Positions 1-6,053 of a DNA stretch of 6,969 bases are shown here, piece by piece. Each line of letters starts with the position of its first letter. Position 1 is the stretch's first letter. Under the pieces are notes generated by a model that was given only the letters and a program-made list of their open reading frames with translations, was not told the origin of the DNA and did not search any database. This DNA is from Schwartzia sp. (in: firmicutes) (GTDB lineage: Bacteria; Bacillota; Negativicutes; Selenomonadales; Selenomonadaceae), in assembly GCA_017939945.1 (NCBI GenBank), contig JAGAZS010000049.1:1-6969 (forward strand), given 5' to 3'. A program made the position numbers and the translations under genes.

Positions 1-467
1 AGGAGGAACTGCTGCTGGCAAAGATGATCCCTTATTTCTGCATCGCGATGCTGGGATTCTTCCTTTGCCTGATAGCGTCCCGCTTCCTCTACGGTGTGCC
101 GCTCCACGGCTCCTTTATCATGTTGGTGATCTCGTCGGTGCTGTATCTCTTCGTGGCCCTCGGCATTGGGCTCCTGATTTCCGCCGCCACGAAAAGCCAA
201 TTCTTGGCCAGCCAAGTCTCCCTCGTGCTGAGTCTCTTGCCCGCCATGATGCTCTCGGGCTTCCTTTTCGACCTCAGGAGCGTCCCGGCGTGGGTGGCGG
301 CGGTGGGCCACGCGCTGCCCTCCACCTATTATCTGGAGCTGTTGAAATCCCTGTTCCTGGCGGGCAACAACTGGCCGCTGATCGGGAAGAACTGCGTGAT
401 TCTCGCCGGATACGCCGTGCTGCTTTTGGGGATGGCGTTCCTCGTCACGCGAAAGAAGGTGGAATGA
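1..467 (+). CDS. ABC-2 type transporter permease, C-terminal part (5' end outside window)
   Basis: This is the C-terminal 154 or so residues of an integral-membrane subunit of an ABC exporter. The reading frame is open from the first bases (Glu-Glu-Leu-Leu-Leu-Ala-Lys before the first ATG at 24), so the gene begins upstream and that ATG is internal. Four hydrophobic stretches follow: IPYFCIAMLGFFLCLIAS, then one around residues LVISSVLYLFVALGIGLLIS, then VSLVLSLLPAMMLSGFLF, and one near the C-terminus (VILAGYAVLLLGMAFLV). The segment LSGFLFDLRSVPAWV followed by LPSTYYLELLKSLFLAG is typical of the YbhS/YhhJ-like permeases of the ABC2_membrane_3 group. The stop codon is directly followed by the start of a second permease, so the two probably form a heterodimeric channel together with an ATPase encoded upstream. 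Its position next to a RiPP precursor suggests peptide export, but this group also includes drug and other exporters, so the substrate is inference. Confidence 0.88.
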   Translation, partial: EELLLAKMIPYFCIAMLGFFLCLIASRFLYGVPLHGSFIMLVISSVLYLFVALGIGLLISAATKSQFLASQVSLVLSLLPAMMLSGFLFDLRSVPAWVAAVGHALPSTYYLELLKSLFLAGNNWPLIGKNCVILAGYAVLLLGMAFLVTRKKVE

Positions 468-1583
468 TTGGACGCGTGGAAAAATTATATCGAAAAAGTG
501 CGCTGGATGATGCGGAAGGAACTTTTGGCCACCCTCAGCGACCCCCGGACGAAGTTCATCCTGATCGTGCCGGTGCTCATACAAAGCATGCTGTTCGGCT
601 ACACGGCGACCTATGATTTGGATCTCGCGCCTTACGCCGTTTTGGATATGAGCCACAGCTCGGCGGCGGCGGATTTTGAGACGGACATCGACGGTTCCCC
701 AGCCTTCCGGCGCGTGCGGACCCTCTCCAATTCCGGCGAGATTGCGGACGCCATCGACAGCGGCGAAGCCATGCTGGCTATTTCCATTCCTTCGGACTTC
801 GAGAGCAAACTGAACCGGGGGGAGCCCTCGCCCATCCAGGTCATCACCGACGGGCGGAACACCGTGACCGCCAACGCCGCCAGCAGCTACGTCGAGCGCA
901 TCGCCGCCGCTTTCAACGCGGAGCGCAACCCGAAGGCGGTCGCCGTGGCGCTGGAAACCATCTCCTGGTACAACCCGAATTTGATTACCCGCTGGTCGTT
1001 CCTGCCGTCGATGATCGCGATGCTGGCCTTCAATCAGGTGTTGATCCTGAGCGGCCTGTCCGTGGCGCGGGAGCGGGAGCAGGGCACCTTCGACCAGCTC
1101 TTGGTGACGCCCTTGTCCCCGACCGTCATTCTGATCGGCAAGGCGGCGGTGCCGGTGCTGATGGGCATGATCCAGTCCACGCTGGTGCTCTTGATTTGCC
1201 GGTTCTGGTTCCAGGTCCCGATGGCGGGGAATCCGCTGGCGCTTTTGACGGTGCTCTTCGTCTTCACGCTGAGCTGCACGGGCATGGGGCTTTCCATTTC
1301 CGCCATCTCGTCCACCATGCAGCAGGTCATGGTCTATTGCTTCCTGCTGCTGATGCCGATGATCCTGCTTTCCGGCATCGCAACGCCGGTGGCGAACATG
1401 CCCGAGATCCTGCAAATCCTGACCTACGCCGATCCGCTCCGTTTCGCCCTCGAAGCGGTGCGGCGCATCTATTTGGAGGGCTGCGGCCTTTCCGCCGTCG
1501 CGCGGAATTTCGTGCCGATGCTGGCCGTCGCCGCCGTGACCTTCCCGCTGGCTGGCTGGCTGTTCCGGCACAATCTGGGATAA
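468..1583 (+). CDS. ABC-2 type transporter permease (YbhR/YhhJ-like)
   Basis: A complete 371-residue permease, close to the usual length of this family (about 370). There is one transmembrane helix at about residues 29-46, then a large extracytoplasmic domain (about 47-175) and a bundle of five helices (about 177-197, 220-243, 257-281, 289-306 and 346-366). The segment REREQGTFDQLLVTPLSP (201-218) is the conserved cytoplasmic stretch before the third helix in this family, and MPMILLSGIATPVANMP is the typical LSG turn. The TTG start lies immediately after the TGA of the preceding permease, with a Shine-Dalgarno-like AAGGTGG at 456-462, so translation is probably coupled. Internal ATGs at codons 14-15 lack a ribosome binding site and would cut into the conserved N-terminal cytoplasmic helix. 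Together with the upstream permease it likely forms one exporter. No ATPase or periplasmic adaptor is visible in the window. The substrate is not known from sequence; the peptide encoded downstream is the obvious candidate. Confidence 0.9.
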   Translation: MDAWKNYIEKVRWMMRKELLATLSDPRTKFILIVPVLIQSMLFGYTATYDLDLAPYAVLDMSHSSAAADFETDIDGSPAFRRVRTLSNSGEIADAIDSGEAMLAISIPSDFESKLNRGEPSPIQVITDGRNTVTANAASSYVERIAAAFNAERNPKAVAVALETISWYNPNLITRWSFLPSMIAMLAFNQVLILSGLSVAREREQGTFDQLLVTPLSPTVILIGKAAVPVLMGMIQSTLVLLICRFWFQVPMAGNPLALLTVLFVFTLSCTGMGLSISAISSTMQQVMVYCFLLLMPMILLSGIATPVANMPEILQILTYADPLRFALEAVRRIYLEGCGLSAVARNFVPMLAVAAVTFPLAGWLFRHNLG

Positions 1584-1665
1584 TCATTTGTCATAATCGC
1601 CTACAAGCAATACGGGCGCTATGAGATACAATTCTTATTTCAATCCAAAGAAAGGATGATACAAA
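1584..1665 (+). promoter_or_regulatory. 5' region of the precursor gene: possible -10 element and ribosome binding site
   Basis: This 82-base gap is clearly more AT-rich than the flanking genes. It contains TACAAT at 1627-1632, which matches the -10 consensus at five of six positions, but no convincing -35 box at the right distance. An imperfect stem can form between 1592-1601 and 1615-1623 (CATA/TATG and CGCC/GGCG with a small internal loop). GAAAGGA at 1650-1656 is the ribosome binding site for the ATG at 1666. Separate transcription of the precursor would make sense for a RiPP, but read-through from the permeases is equally possible. Confidence 0.3.
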
Positions 1666-2184
1666 ATGGCTGACAGAAAGAACAATCCGGTGAAGTACGG
1701 CGAGGTCGTCGCCAAGTGTTGGGAGGACGAGGCTTACAAGAAGCGCTTCCTCGAGGACCCGGAAGGCGTGCTGGCCGAAGCGGGCTTCGTCCTGGAAGAG
1801 GGCGTGACCTATAAGGTCATCGAAGCGCCGAAGCTGGTCGAGTACCTGGTGCTGCCCCACGCGGAAACGAAAGCCGCCGTGCAGAATCTGACAAAGCGCT
1901 TATTGAACCGGGTGGAGAAGAAAAACCACGTGATTCCGGAGGGCATGGAAGTCCGCATTCTCCAAAACACCGACGACATCCGCTATATCGTTCTCCCGGC
2001 GTCGCCAAAGTCCCTGACGAAAGCCGAGCTGAAAATGGTGGCCGGCGGCGATCCGGGGAGCGCCGAAACGGAGACGGATATGTACCAAACGGCGGAAGTC
2101 GTATCCACCCTGGTCGAAGCGGTGGAAGCGACGACGACCGTCGCGGTGGACGCCGAGGTTGTCCTCGTGGCCGTTGTAATCTAA
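1666..2184 (+). CDS. RiPP precursor peptide with nitrile-hydratase-like leader (proteusin-type)
   Basis: A 172-residue precursor: a long leader (1-128) and a 44-residue core (129-172). The leader starts with the NHLP helical segment (CWEDEAYKKRFLEDPEGVLAE at about 18-38, compare the nitrile hydratase alpha subunit) followed by the EGVTYKVIE...LVLP strand segment. It ends with LTKAELKMVAGG, a double-glycine type cleavage motif with Gly127-Gly128. The Glu-Gly...Val-Leu-Pro segment occurs twice (44-64 and 91-111), so the leader is longer than a simple NHLP. The core has 11 Val, 7 Ala, 7 Thr, 6 Glu and 3 Asp, with no Cys, Lys, Arg or His. This rules out lanthionine or sactipeptide chemistry and recalls the Val/Ala/Thr-rich cores of polytheonamide-type proteusins. 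A PoyD-like radical SAM gene follows at once. The ATG has a ribosome binding site at 1650-1656. That this is a NHLP-family precursor is well supported; the exact cleavage point and product are inferred. Confidence 0.9.
   Translation: MADRKNNPVKYGEVVAKCWEDEAYKKRFLEDPEGVLAEAGFVLEEGVTYKVIEAPKLVEYLVLPHAETKAAVQNLTKRLLNRVEKKNHVIPEGMEVRILQNTDDIRYIVLPASPKSLTKAELKMVAGGDPGSAETETDMYQTAEVVSTLVEAVEATTTVAVDAEVVLVAVVI
1795..1857 (+). repeat. Leader segment, copy 1 of an internal protein repeat (residues 44-64)
   Basis: First copy of the NHLP strand segment: Glu-Glu-Gly-Val-Thr-Tyr-Lys-Val-Ile ... Tyr-Leu-Val-Leu-Pro. It aligns without gaps to residues 91-111 (1936-1998), exactly 47 residues downstream: 6 of 21 positions are identical and about 7 more conservative. 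The Glu-Gly, Tyr and Val-Leu-Pro positions are shared. Confidence 0.6.
1936..1998 (+). repeat. Leader segment, copy 2 of an internal protein repeat (residues 91-111)
   Basis: Second copy: Pro-Glu-Gly-Met-Glu-Val-Arg-Ile-Leu ... Tyr-Ile-Val-Leu-Pro. This copy leads directly into the LTKAELKMVAGG end of the leader, so it occupies the position of the single strand segment of an ordinary NHLP leader. Copy 1 and the basic linker between them (about 68-90, including KRLLNRVEKKN) would be the added part. Confidence 0.6.
2050..2181 (+). other. Predicted core peptide region of the precursor
   Basis: Codons 129-172, downstream of the Gly-Gly site. The first half (Asp-Pro-Gly-Ser, then repeated Glu-Thr, Asp-Met-Tyr-Gln) is polar and acidic. 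The second half is dominated by Val and Ala with Thr-Thr-Thr at 158-160 and ends in the hydrophobic VVLVAVVI. Nine acidic and no basic side chains give a strongly negative peptide. The boundary rests only on the Gly-Gly motif; secondary trimming could make the mature peptide shorter. Confidence 0.65.
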
Positions 2185-2187
2185 TGC

Positions 2188-2229
2188 AAAAAGCGGCGGC
2201 GGCAATTTTCGCCGTCGCTGCTTTTTCTT
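2188..2229 (+). terminator. Intrinsic terminator or attenuator behind the precursor gene
   Basis: The arms 2188-2203 and 2211-2226 form a 16-base-pair stem with two G-U pairs and no bulge, closed by a 7-base loop. The right arm ends in a T tract that continues as TTTTTCTTTT. The stem begins 3 bases after the precursor stop. Because the epimerase gene starts only 31 bases later with no clear promoter in between, partial read-through would give much precursor mRNA and little enzyme mRNA. Confidence 0.85.
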
Positions 2230-2259
2230 TTACAAATCTTACCCCCACAGGAGACAGCC

Positions 2260-3684
2260 ATGAGCGAATTTGAAATCAAGACGATCGTGAATCCGCAGAC
2301 CGCCGACCGGGAATATATCCGCGAAGTGGCGGAGACGAAGCGGGCGCTGGAGCTCTGGACCATGGAGCCGGGCTTTCGGGAACGATTCCTCGCCGCGCCG
2401 GAAGAGACATTGGCCGCCCACGACCTTTCCGTCGACGCGTTGGCGGTGAAAATCCTTGCCGACCACGATACGGCGGTGAAATACCAAAAGACGCCGCCCG
2501 CGGAGCTTCCCCGAACCGTGCGGCGATACCGGGGCTTCATCCGTGAAAAGGTGACGGAGCGCGAGCGCATGATAAAAGAGTTCTGCGTGCCGAAGCATCC
2601 GGCGTTCCGCGCGTGGCGGAGCCGCCAAATCAACCGCTGCTGGGCTGAATTCGGCGCGCGGAACCGTTCCTTGATCCATGTGCCGATGACCTATGAGCTG
2701 GACCTCGGATGCTCGGTGGGATGCCCGTTCTGCGGTCTCATGGCGCCGCGGCTCCAAAAGGTTTGCCGTTACGACGAAGACGCCGAACTCTGGAAAGGCG
2801 TCCTCGACTTCGCGAAGGAAACTCTCGGCGACGCGGCGGGACAGGGCACCTGCTACTACGCCACCGAGCCGCTCGACAATCCCGACTATGAAAGATTCGT
2901 CGACGACTTTTTCGAGATCTTCGGCATCGTCCCGCAGCTCACCACCGCGATCTCCATGCGGAAACCGGAGCGCACCCGTGCCTTCCTCTCGGACGCGCTG
3001 AAAAAATACCGGCGGATCCATCGGTTTTCCGTTTTAAGCCTCGACATCCTGCACAAAATCTATGAGACCTTCACGCCGGAGGAACTGACTTGCGTCGAGC
3101 TGCTGCCCCAGTTCACCGAGGCGCCGCAAAACAAGTTCGCCAACGCGGGCCGCGCCCGCGAAAACGACACGCTTCATGTGGATGAAGGGGACGGCAACAC
3201 CATCTCCTGCGTCAGCGGCTTCATCGTCAACATGGCGGAGCGTTCCGTCCGCCTGATTACGCCCTGCGGCGCGTCGAAAGCTCATCCCACGGGGGAGCTT
3301 CGTGTCGCGAAGGAGTTTTTCTCCGACCTCGACGATTTCAAGCAAGTGCTCCTCTCCATGATCGACCGCTATATGCAGCCGGAGTTCCCGAAGGAGCAGC
3401 CGCTGTTTCTCCGTCCTTCCATTTCCTTCCGCAAGACAGAGGAAGGCGTCGAATGCTTCCATTCGGACAAGTTCCGGCTGGAATTCCGGGGCGCGGACGC
3501 CCTCTCGCCCGCCCTATATCAGGATATACTGGACAAACTGCAGGCAGGAGGCAAGACCGCCTGCGACGTCGCAGAGGAGTTGACAGAGGAAACAGGCGCT
3601 TTTCCCGCCCACATCTTTTTCATCCTGAAAAAGTTCGAGAAAGCGGGGCTGTTCCTGGAGCCGTATGAATGCGAGGGACGCTGA
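2260..3684 (+). CDS. Radical SAM RiPP maturation epimerase, PoyD-like
   Basis: A 474-residue radical SAM protein expected to invert alpha-carbons of the core peptide, making D-amino acids. The cluster-binding motif is CSVGCPFC (Cys151, Cys155, Cys158; canonical CX3CX2C), preceded by TYELDLG. Further PoyD-type features, as I recall the family, are an N-terminal helical region EVAETKRALELW with FRERFLAAPEETLAAHDL (about 22-56), the segment TEPLDNPDYERFVDDFFE (about 202-219) in the barrel, and CVSGFIVNMAERSVRLITPCG (317-337). The C-terminal part (about 413-467) looks like a PqqD-like or winged-helix domain. Cys336 in TPCG is a candidate hydrogen donor, since PoyD is reported to use a cysteine for this step; the equivalence is not verified. 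No SPASM-type cluster of cysteines is evident at the C-terminus. The ATG has AGGAG at 2249-2253, six bases upstream. The adjacent NHLP precursor strongly supports the role. Alternatives would be another radical SAM peptide modification. Confidence 0.87.
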   Translation: MSEFEIKTIVNPQTADREYIREVAETKRALELWTMEPGFRERFLAAPEETLAAHDLSVDALAVKILADHDTAVKYQKTPPAELPRTVRRYRGFIREKVTERERMIKEFCVPKHPAFRAWRSRQINRCWAEFGARNRSLIHVPMTYELDLGCSVGCPFCGLMAPRLQKVCRYDEDAELWKGVLDFAKETLGDAAGQGTCYYATEPLDNPDYERFVDDFFEIFGIVPQLTTAISMRKPERTRAFLSDALKKYRRIHRFSVLSLDILHKIYETFTPEELTCVELLPQFTEAPQNKFANAGRARENDTLHVDEGDGNTISCVSGFIVNMAERSVRLITPCGASKAHPTGELRVAKEFFSDLDDFKQVLLSMIDRYMQPEFPKEQPLFLRPSISFRKTEEGVECFHSDKFRLEFRGADALSPALYQDILDKLQAGGKTACDVAEELTEETGAFPAHIFFILKKFEKAGLFLEPYECEGR

Positions 3685-3707
3685 ACTTCCAATATGAGGA
3701 GGATCCG

Positions 3708-3745
3708 TGCGCGTTTTCAAAAAAAAGCAGGAAACGCGCATTTAT
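3708..3745 (+). terminator. Hairpin downstream of the epimerase gene, possible weak terminator
   Basis: TGCGCGTTT (3708-3716) pairs perfectly with AAACGCGCA (3732-3740) around a 15-base A-rich loop; a G-U and a C-G pair can extend the stem inward. Only TTTATT follows, so the U tract is poor. Position, 23 bases after the epimerase stop and before the next gene, suggests the end of the RiPP operon. Confidence 0.45.
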
Positions 3746-3755
3746 TCTCGAATAA

Positions 3756-3761
3756 TATAAT
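3756..3761 (+). promoter_or_regulatory. Perfect -10 hexamer upstream of the first CBS gene
   Basis: TATAAT at 3756-3761 lies in a short AT-rich stretch 38 bases before the chosen start. No recognisable -35 hexamer exists 16-18 bases upstream, where the hairpin's right arm lies. A promoter for the CBS-ade unit is likely here, but the support is one element only. Confidence 0.4.
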
Positions 3762-3786
3762 GTATATGCAAGAGATTCTACAAAAT

Positions 3787-3791
3787 GGAGG
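3787..3791 (+). promoter_or_regulatory. Ribosome binding site that sets the start of the first CBS gene
   Basis: GGAGG at 3787-3791 is 8 bases upstream of the ATG at 3800. It overlaps the in-frame ATG at 3785, which therefore cannot use it and has no other site. The resulting start, Met-Leu-Ala-Lys, matches that of the paralogue at 6128. Confidence 0.8.
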
Positions 3792-3799
3792 CAGTCAAA

Positions 3800-4255
3800 A
3801 TGCTTGCGAAAGAAGTAATGAAAACAGAGCTCGTAACACTCAAGGAGGACACTCCGGTCAAGGACATCGCCAAGCTGATGCTGGATCATGACATCTCGGG
3901 ACTCCCCGTGGTGGACGCGCAGGGATATGTGCTCGGCGTCGTCAGCGAGCTCGACCTGATGCGGAAGCAAATCAAGCCGAACGAGCCGAGCGTCTGGACA
4001 ATGCTCTGGGGCATGGACCCCGATCGTGAGAAAAAACACCGGGACACGATCCGGAAATACATGGGCAGGACCGCCGAAGAAGTCATGACCGCGCCGGCGC
4101 TGACTGTCGATGTGTCGGACAGCCTGGAAAAAGTCGGAAACATGATGTTCAACAAGCAGATCAAGCGCGTCTTCGTCACGGAGAACGGGAAGCTCGCGGG
4201 CGTAATCAGCCGTTCCGCGTTCACGAAGCTGCTGCTGGAGGAAGATGAAATCTAA
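3800..4255 (+). CDS. Tandem CBS-domain protein (copy 1)
   Basis: A 151-residue soluble protein made of one Bateman module and nothing else. The first CBS motif is at about residues 5-56 (VMKTELVTLKEDTPV ... DISGLPVVDAQGYVLGVVSELDLMRK). A variable linker with two Trp residues follows (about 57-90), then the second CBS motif at about 93-147 (EEVMTAPALTVDVSDSLE ... RVFVTENGKLAGVISRSAF). Such modules typically dimerise and bind adenosyl ligands such as AMP, ATP or SAM. No DNA-binding or catalytic domain is attached, so it would act as a sensor or as a partner of another protein. The start at 3800, not the ATG at 3785, is set by GGAGG at 3787-3791. The stop is 25 bases before the adenine deaminase start, implying cotranscription. 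The ligand and partner are unknown. Confidence 0.92.
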   Translation: MLAKEVMKTELVTLKEDTPVKDIAKLMLDHDISGLPVVDAQGYVLGVVSELDLMRKQIKPNEPSVWTMLWGMDPDREKKHRDTIRKYMGRTAEEVMTAPALTVDVSDSLEKVGNMMFNKQIKRVFVTENGKLAGVISRSAFTKLLLEEDEI

Positions 4256-4280
4256 TACGTACAGAAAGTGCGGATAAATA

Positions 4281-6026
4281 ATGCCAAGCATCATGACGGA
4301 AAAAGAAGCGCTCAGGCGGCGGATCGGCGCGGCGGCGGGCCGGGAAACGGCGGACCTCGTGATCAGGAACTGCCGGATTGTCAACGTCTTTACCGGGGAG
4401 ATCGAGTCGGGCGAGATTGCCGTTGTGGACGGCGTGATTGTCGGCACGGACGCCGGCTGCGAGGGACGCGTAACCATTGACGCGGAGGGACGCTTTGCCG
4501 CGCCGGGCTTCATCGACGCGCATATCCATATCGAATCGTCCTATGTCAGCCCGGAGCAGGCGGGGCGGATGCTCGTCCCCCACGGCGCCGCCACCATCAT
4601 CGCCGACCCGCACGAAATCGCAAACGTCTGCGGGCTCGACGGCCTGCGCTATATGCTGGAAGCGGCGAAAGGAACGAAGCTCAATATTATTTACGCGATG
4701 CCTTCCTGCGTTCCCGCCACGGCCTTCGAGGACGCGGGGGCAAAACTCGACGCGGAAGACATGAAGGAACTGCTCGCGGACGAGCGCATTTTCGGGCTGG
4801 GAGAATTCATGAATATGCCCGGCGTCATCCGAGCCGACGACGCGGCGCTGGACAAGCTGACGCTGGCCCGCAGCATGGGAAAGATCGTCGACGGCCACGC
4901 GCCCGGGCTGTCCGGCAAAGACCTTAACGCTTACGCCAGCGCGGGCATCCTTGGCGACCACGAATGCCGGACGCCGGAAGAAATCAGGGAGCGTATTTCC
5001 AAAGGGATGTACGCGCTGCTGCGGGAAGGCTCTGCCTGCCACGACCTTCGCGCGCTGCTCAAAGGCGTCACCGAAGCGAGCAGCCGCCGCGCGATGTTCT
5101 GCTCGGACGACCGGCAGCCGAAAACCGTTTTTGCCGAGGGACATATCGACCATCATCTCCGCATTTGCGTCGAGGAAGGCTTTGACCCCGTGACGGCTGT
5201 CCGCATGGCAACGCTGAACGCGGCGGAAGCATTCCGTCTGTACGACCGCGGCGCCATCGCGCCGGGGAGACGGGCGGACGTCGTGCTGCTGGACGACCTG
5301 AAGGATTTTCATGTGCATCGGGTCTTTATCGGCGGCGAGCTGGTCGCCGAAGAGGGACGCTATCTGCCGGAACTGACCTTCGCCGACATTTCCACCGTGC
5401 GTGGCAGCGTCAATATCAGGAATTTCTCGGCAGACCGCTTCAAGCTGAAGCTCGCGGGAAACAAAGCCTGCGTAATCGGCGTCCAAAAGGGAAGCATCGT
5501 AACGACAAAGGAAACCGCCACGGTCCAAACGGACGGCGACGGCGATTTCGTGTTCGATCCCCGGCTGGACGTCTGCAAGCTCGCGGTCGTCGAGCGTCAC
5601 CACGGCACGGGACGGGTGGGCGTCGGGCTCTTGGGCGGCTACGGCATCAAAGCGGGCGCCGTCGCCGTGTCGGTGGCCCATGATTCCCACAACATCATCG
5701 TCGCGGGCGTCAGCAACGAGGAAATGGCCTTCGCCGTAAAAGCGCTGATCTCAATGGAAGGCGGCATGGTCGTCGTCAAAGGCGGCGAAGTGCTGGCCGC
5801 AATGGCCCTTCCGATTGCGGGTCTGATGACTACCGAGAGCGGCGAATGGGTCGCGGATCGGCTGGAAACGCTTCATAAAAAAGCGCTGGAGCTGGGCGTC
5901 AGCACGGACGTAGAACCGATCATGACGCTGACCTTCATGGCGCTGCCGGTCATTCCGGCGCTGAAACTCACCGCCCGCGGCCTTTTCGATTACGAGAAAT
6001 TCGACTTTATACCGCCGGAAGCATAA
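4281..6026 (+). CDS. ade: Adenine deaminase
   Basis: Cytoplasmic purine-salvage enzyme of the amidohydrolase superfamily that converts adenine to hypoxanthine and ammonia. It has 581 residues, the usual size for bacterial Ade. Residues about 25-75 form the N-terminal part of the composite beta domain (DLVIRNCRIVNVFTGEI). The metal-site motif PGFIDAHIHIESS has His81 and His83. Other family motifs visible are IADPHEIANV (108-115), LGEFMNMPG (173-181, Glu175), DGHAPGLSG (204-212), ILGDHE (223-228) and MFCSDDRQP (272-280). The C-terminal half carries the Ade-specific domain, ending with TLTFMALPVIPALKLTARGLFD. All expected segments are present and the frame is intact. The ATG at 4281 has only a weak GGA at 4272-4274, consistent with translation following from the CBS gene upstream; an ATG at 4293 is a possible alternative. 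Flanking CBS proteins suggest control by adenine nucleotides, which is inference. Confidence 0.96.
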   Translation: MPSIMTEKEALRRRIGAAAGRETADLVIRNCRIVNVFTGEIESGEIAVVDGVIVGTDAGCEGRVTIDAEGRFAAPGFIDAHIHIESSYVSPEQAGRMLVPHGAATIIADPHEIANVCGLDGLRYMLEAAKGTKLNIIYAMPSCVPATAFEDAGAKLDAEDMKELLADERIFGLGEFMNMPGVIRADDAALDKLTLARSMGKIVDGHAPGLSGKDLNAYASAGILGDHECRTPEEIRERISKGMYALLREGSACHDLRALLKGVTEASSRRAMFCSDDRQPKTVFAEGHIDHHLRICVEEGFDPVTAVRMATLNAAEAFRLYDRGAIAPGRRADVVLLDDLKDFHVHRVFIGGELVAEEGRYLPELTFADISTVRGSVNIRNFSADRFKLKLAGNKACVIGVQKGSIVTTKETATVQTDGDGDFVFDPRLDVCKLAVVERHHGTGRVGVGLLGGYGIKAGAVAVSVAHDSHNIIVAGVSNEEMAFAVKALISMEGGMVVVKGGEVLAAMALPIAGLMTTESGEWVADRLETLHKKALELGVSTDVEPIMTLTFMALPVIPALKLTARGLFDYEKFDFIPPEA

Positions 6027-6040
6027 AACATCAAAAAACA

Positions 6041-6053
6041 TCTTTCAGAAAGA
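6041..6053 (+). repeat. 13-base perfect palindrome over the -35 region of the second CBS gene
   Basis: TCTTTC-A-GAAAGA is a perfect inverted repeat with a one-base centre. It overlaps the -35 hexamer proposed at 6044-6049 and could be an operator. It lies 14 bases after the ade stop and is too short and lacks a T tract to be a terminator. Confidence 0.45.

Noticed and set aside
1..26. AGGAGG at the window start as ribosome binding site for the ATG at 24
   Set aside because: It is 17 bases from the ATG and is itself in-frame coding sequence (Glu-Glu-Leu-Leu-Leu) of a permease whose start is outside the window.
65..616. A 183-codon + strand frame overlapping both permeases
   Set aside because: It is out of frame with two clearly conserved membrane proteins; its Arg/Pro/Gly-rich translation is typical of a shifted frame.
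2050..2181. Lanthipeptide, sactipeptide or thiazole-type core
   Set aside because: The core has no Cys, and no lanthionine synthetase, SPASM-type radical SAM or cyclodehydratase gene is in the window.
2239..3021. A 260-codon open frame on the minus strand
   Set aside because: It is antisense to the radical SAM gene and to the terminator region, rich in Arg/His as such shadows usually are, and has no own ribosome binding site or family motif.
3785..3799. ATG at 3785 as start of the first CBS protein
   Set aside because: The only ribosome binding site (3787-3791) lies inside these codons and is correctly spaced for the ATG at 3800.
3620..4513. A 297-codon minus-strand frame across the first CBS gene
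   Set aside because: It is antisense to the CBS gene, and a similar shadow appears opposite the second copy at 6107-6595, showing that it reflects the paralogous coding sequence and not a gene.
4221..5690. A 489-codon open frame on the minus strand
   Set aside because: It lies antisense to ade, has no recognisable family features, and is explained by GC-biased codon use of the well-supported + strand gene.
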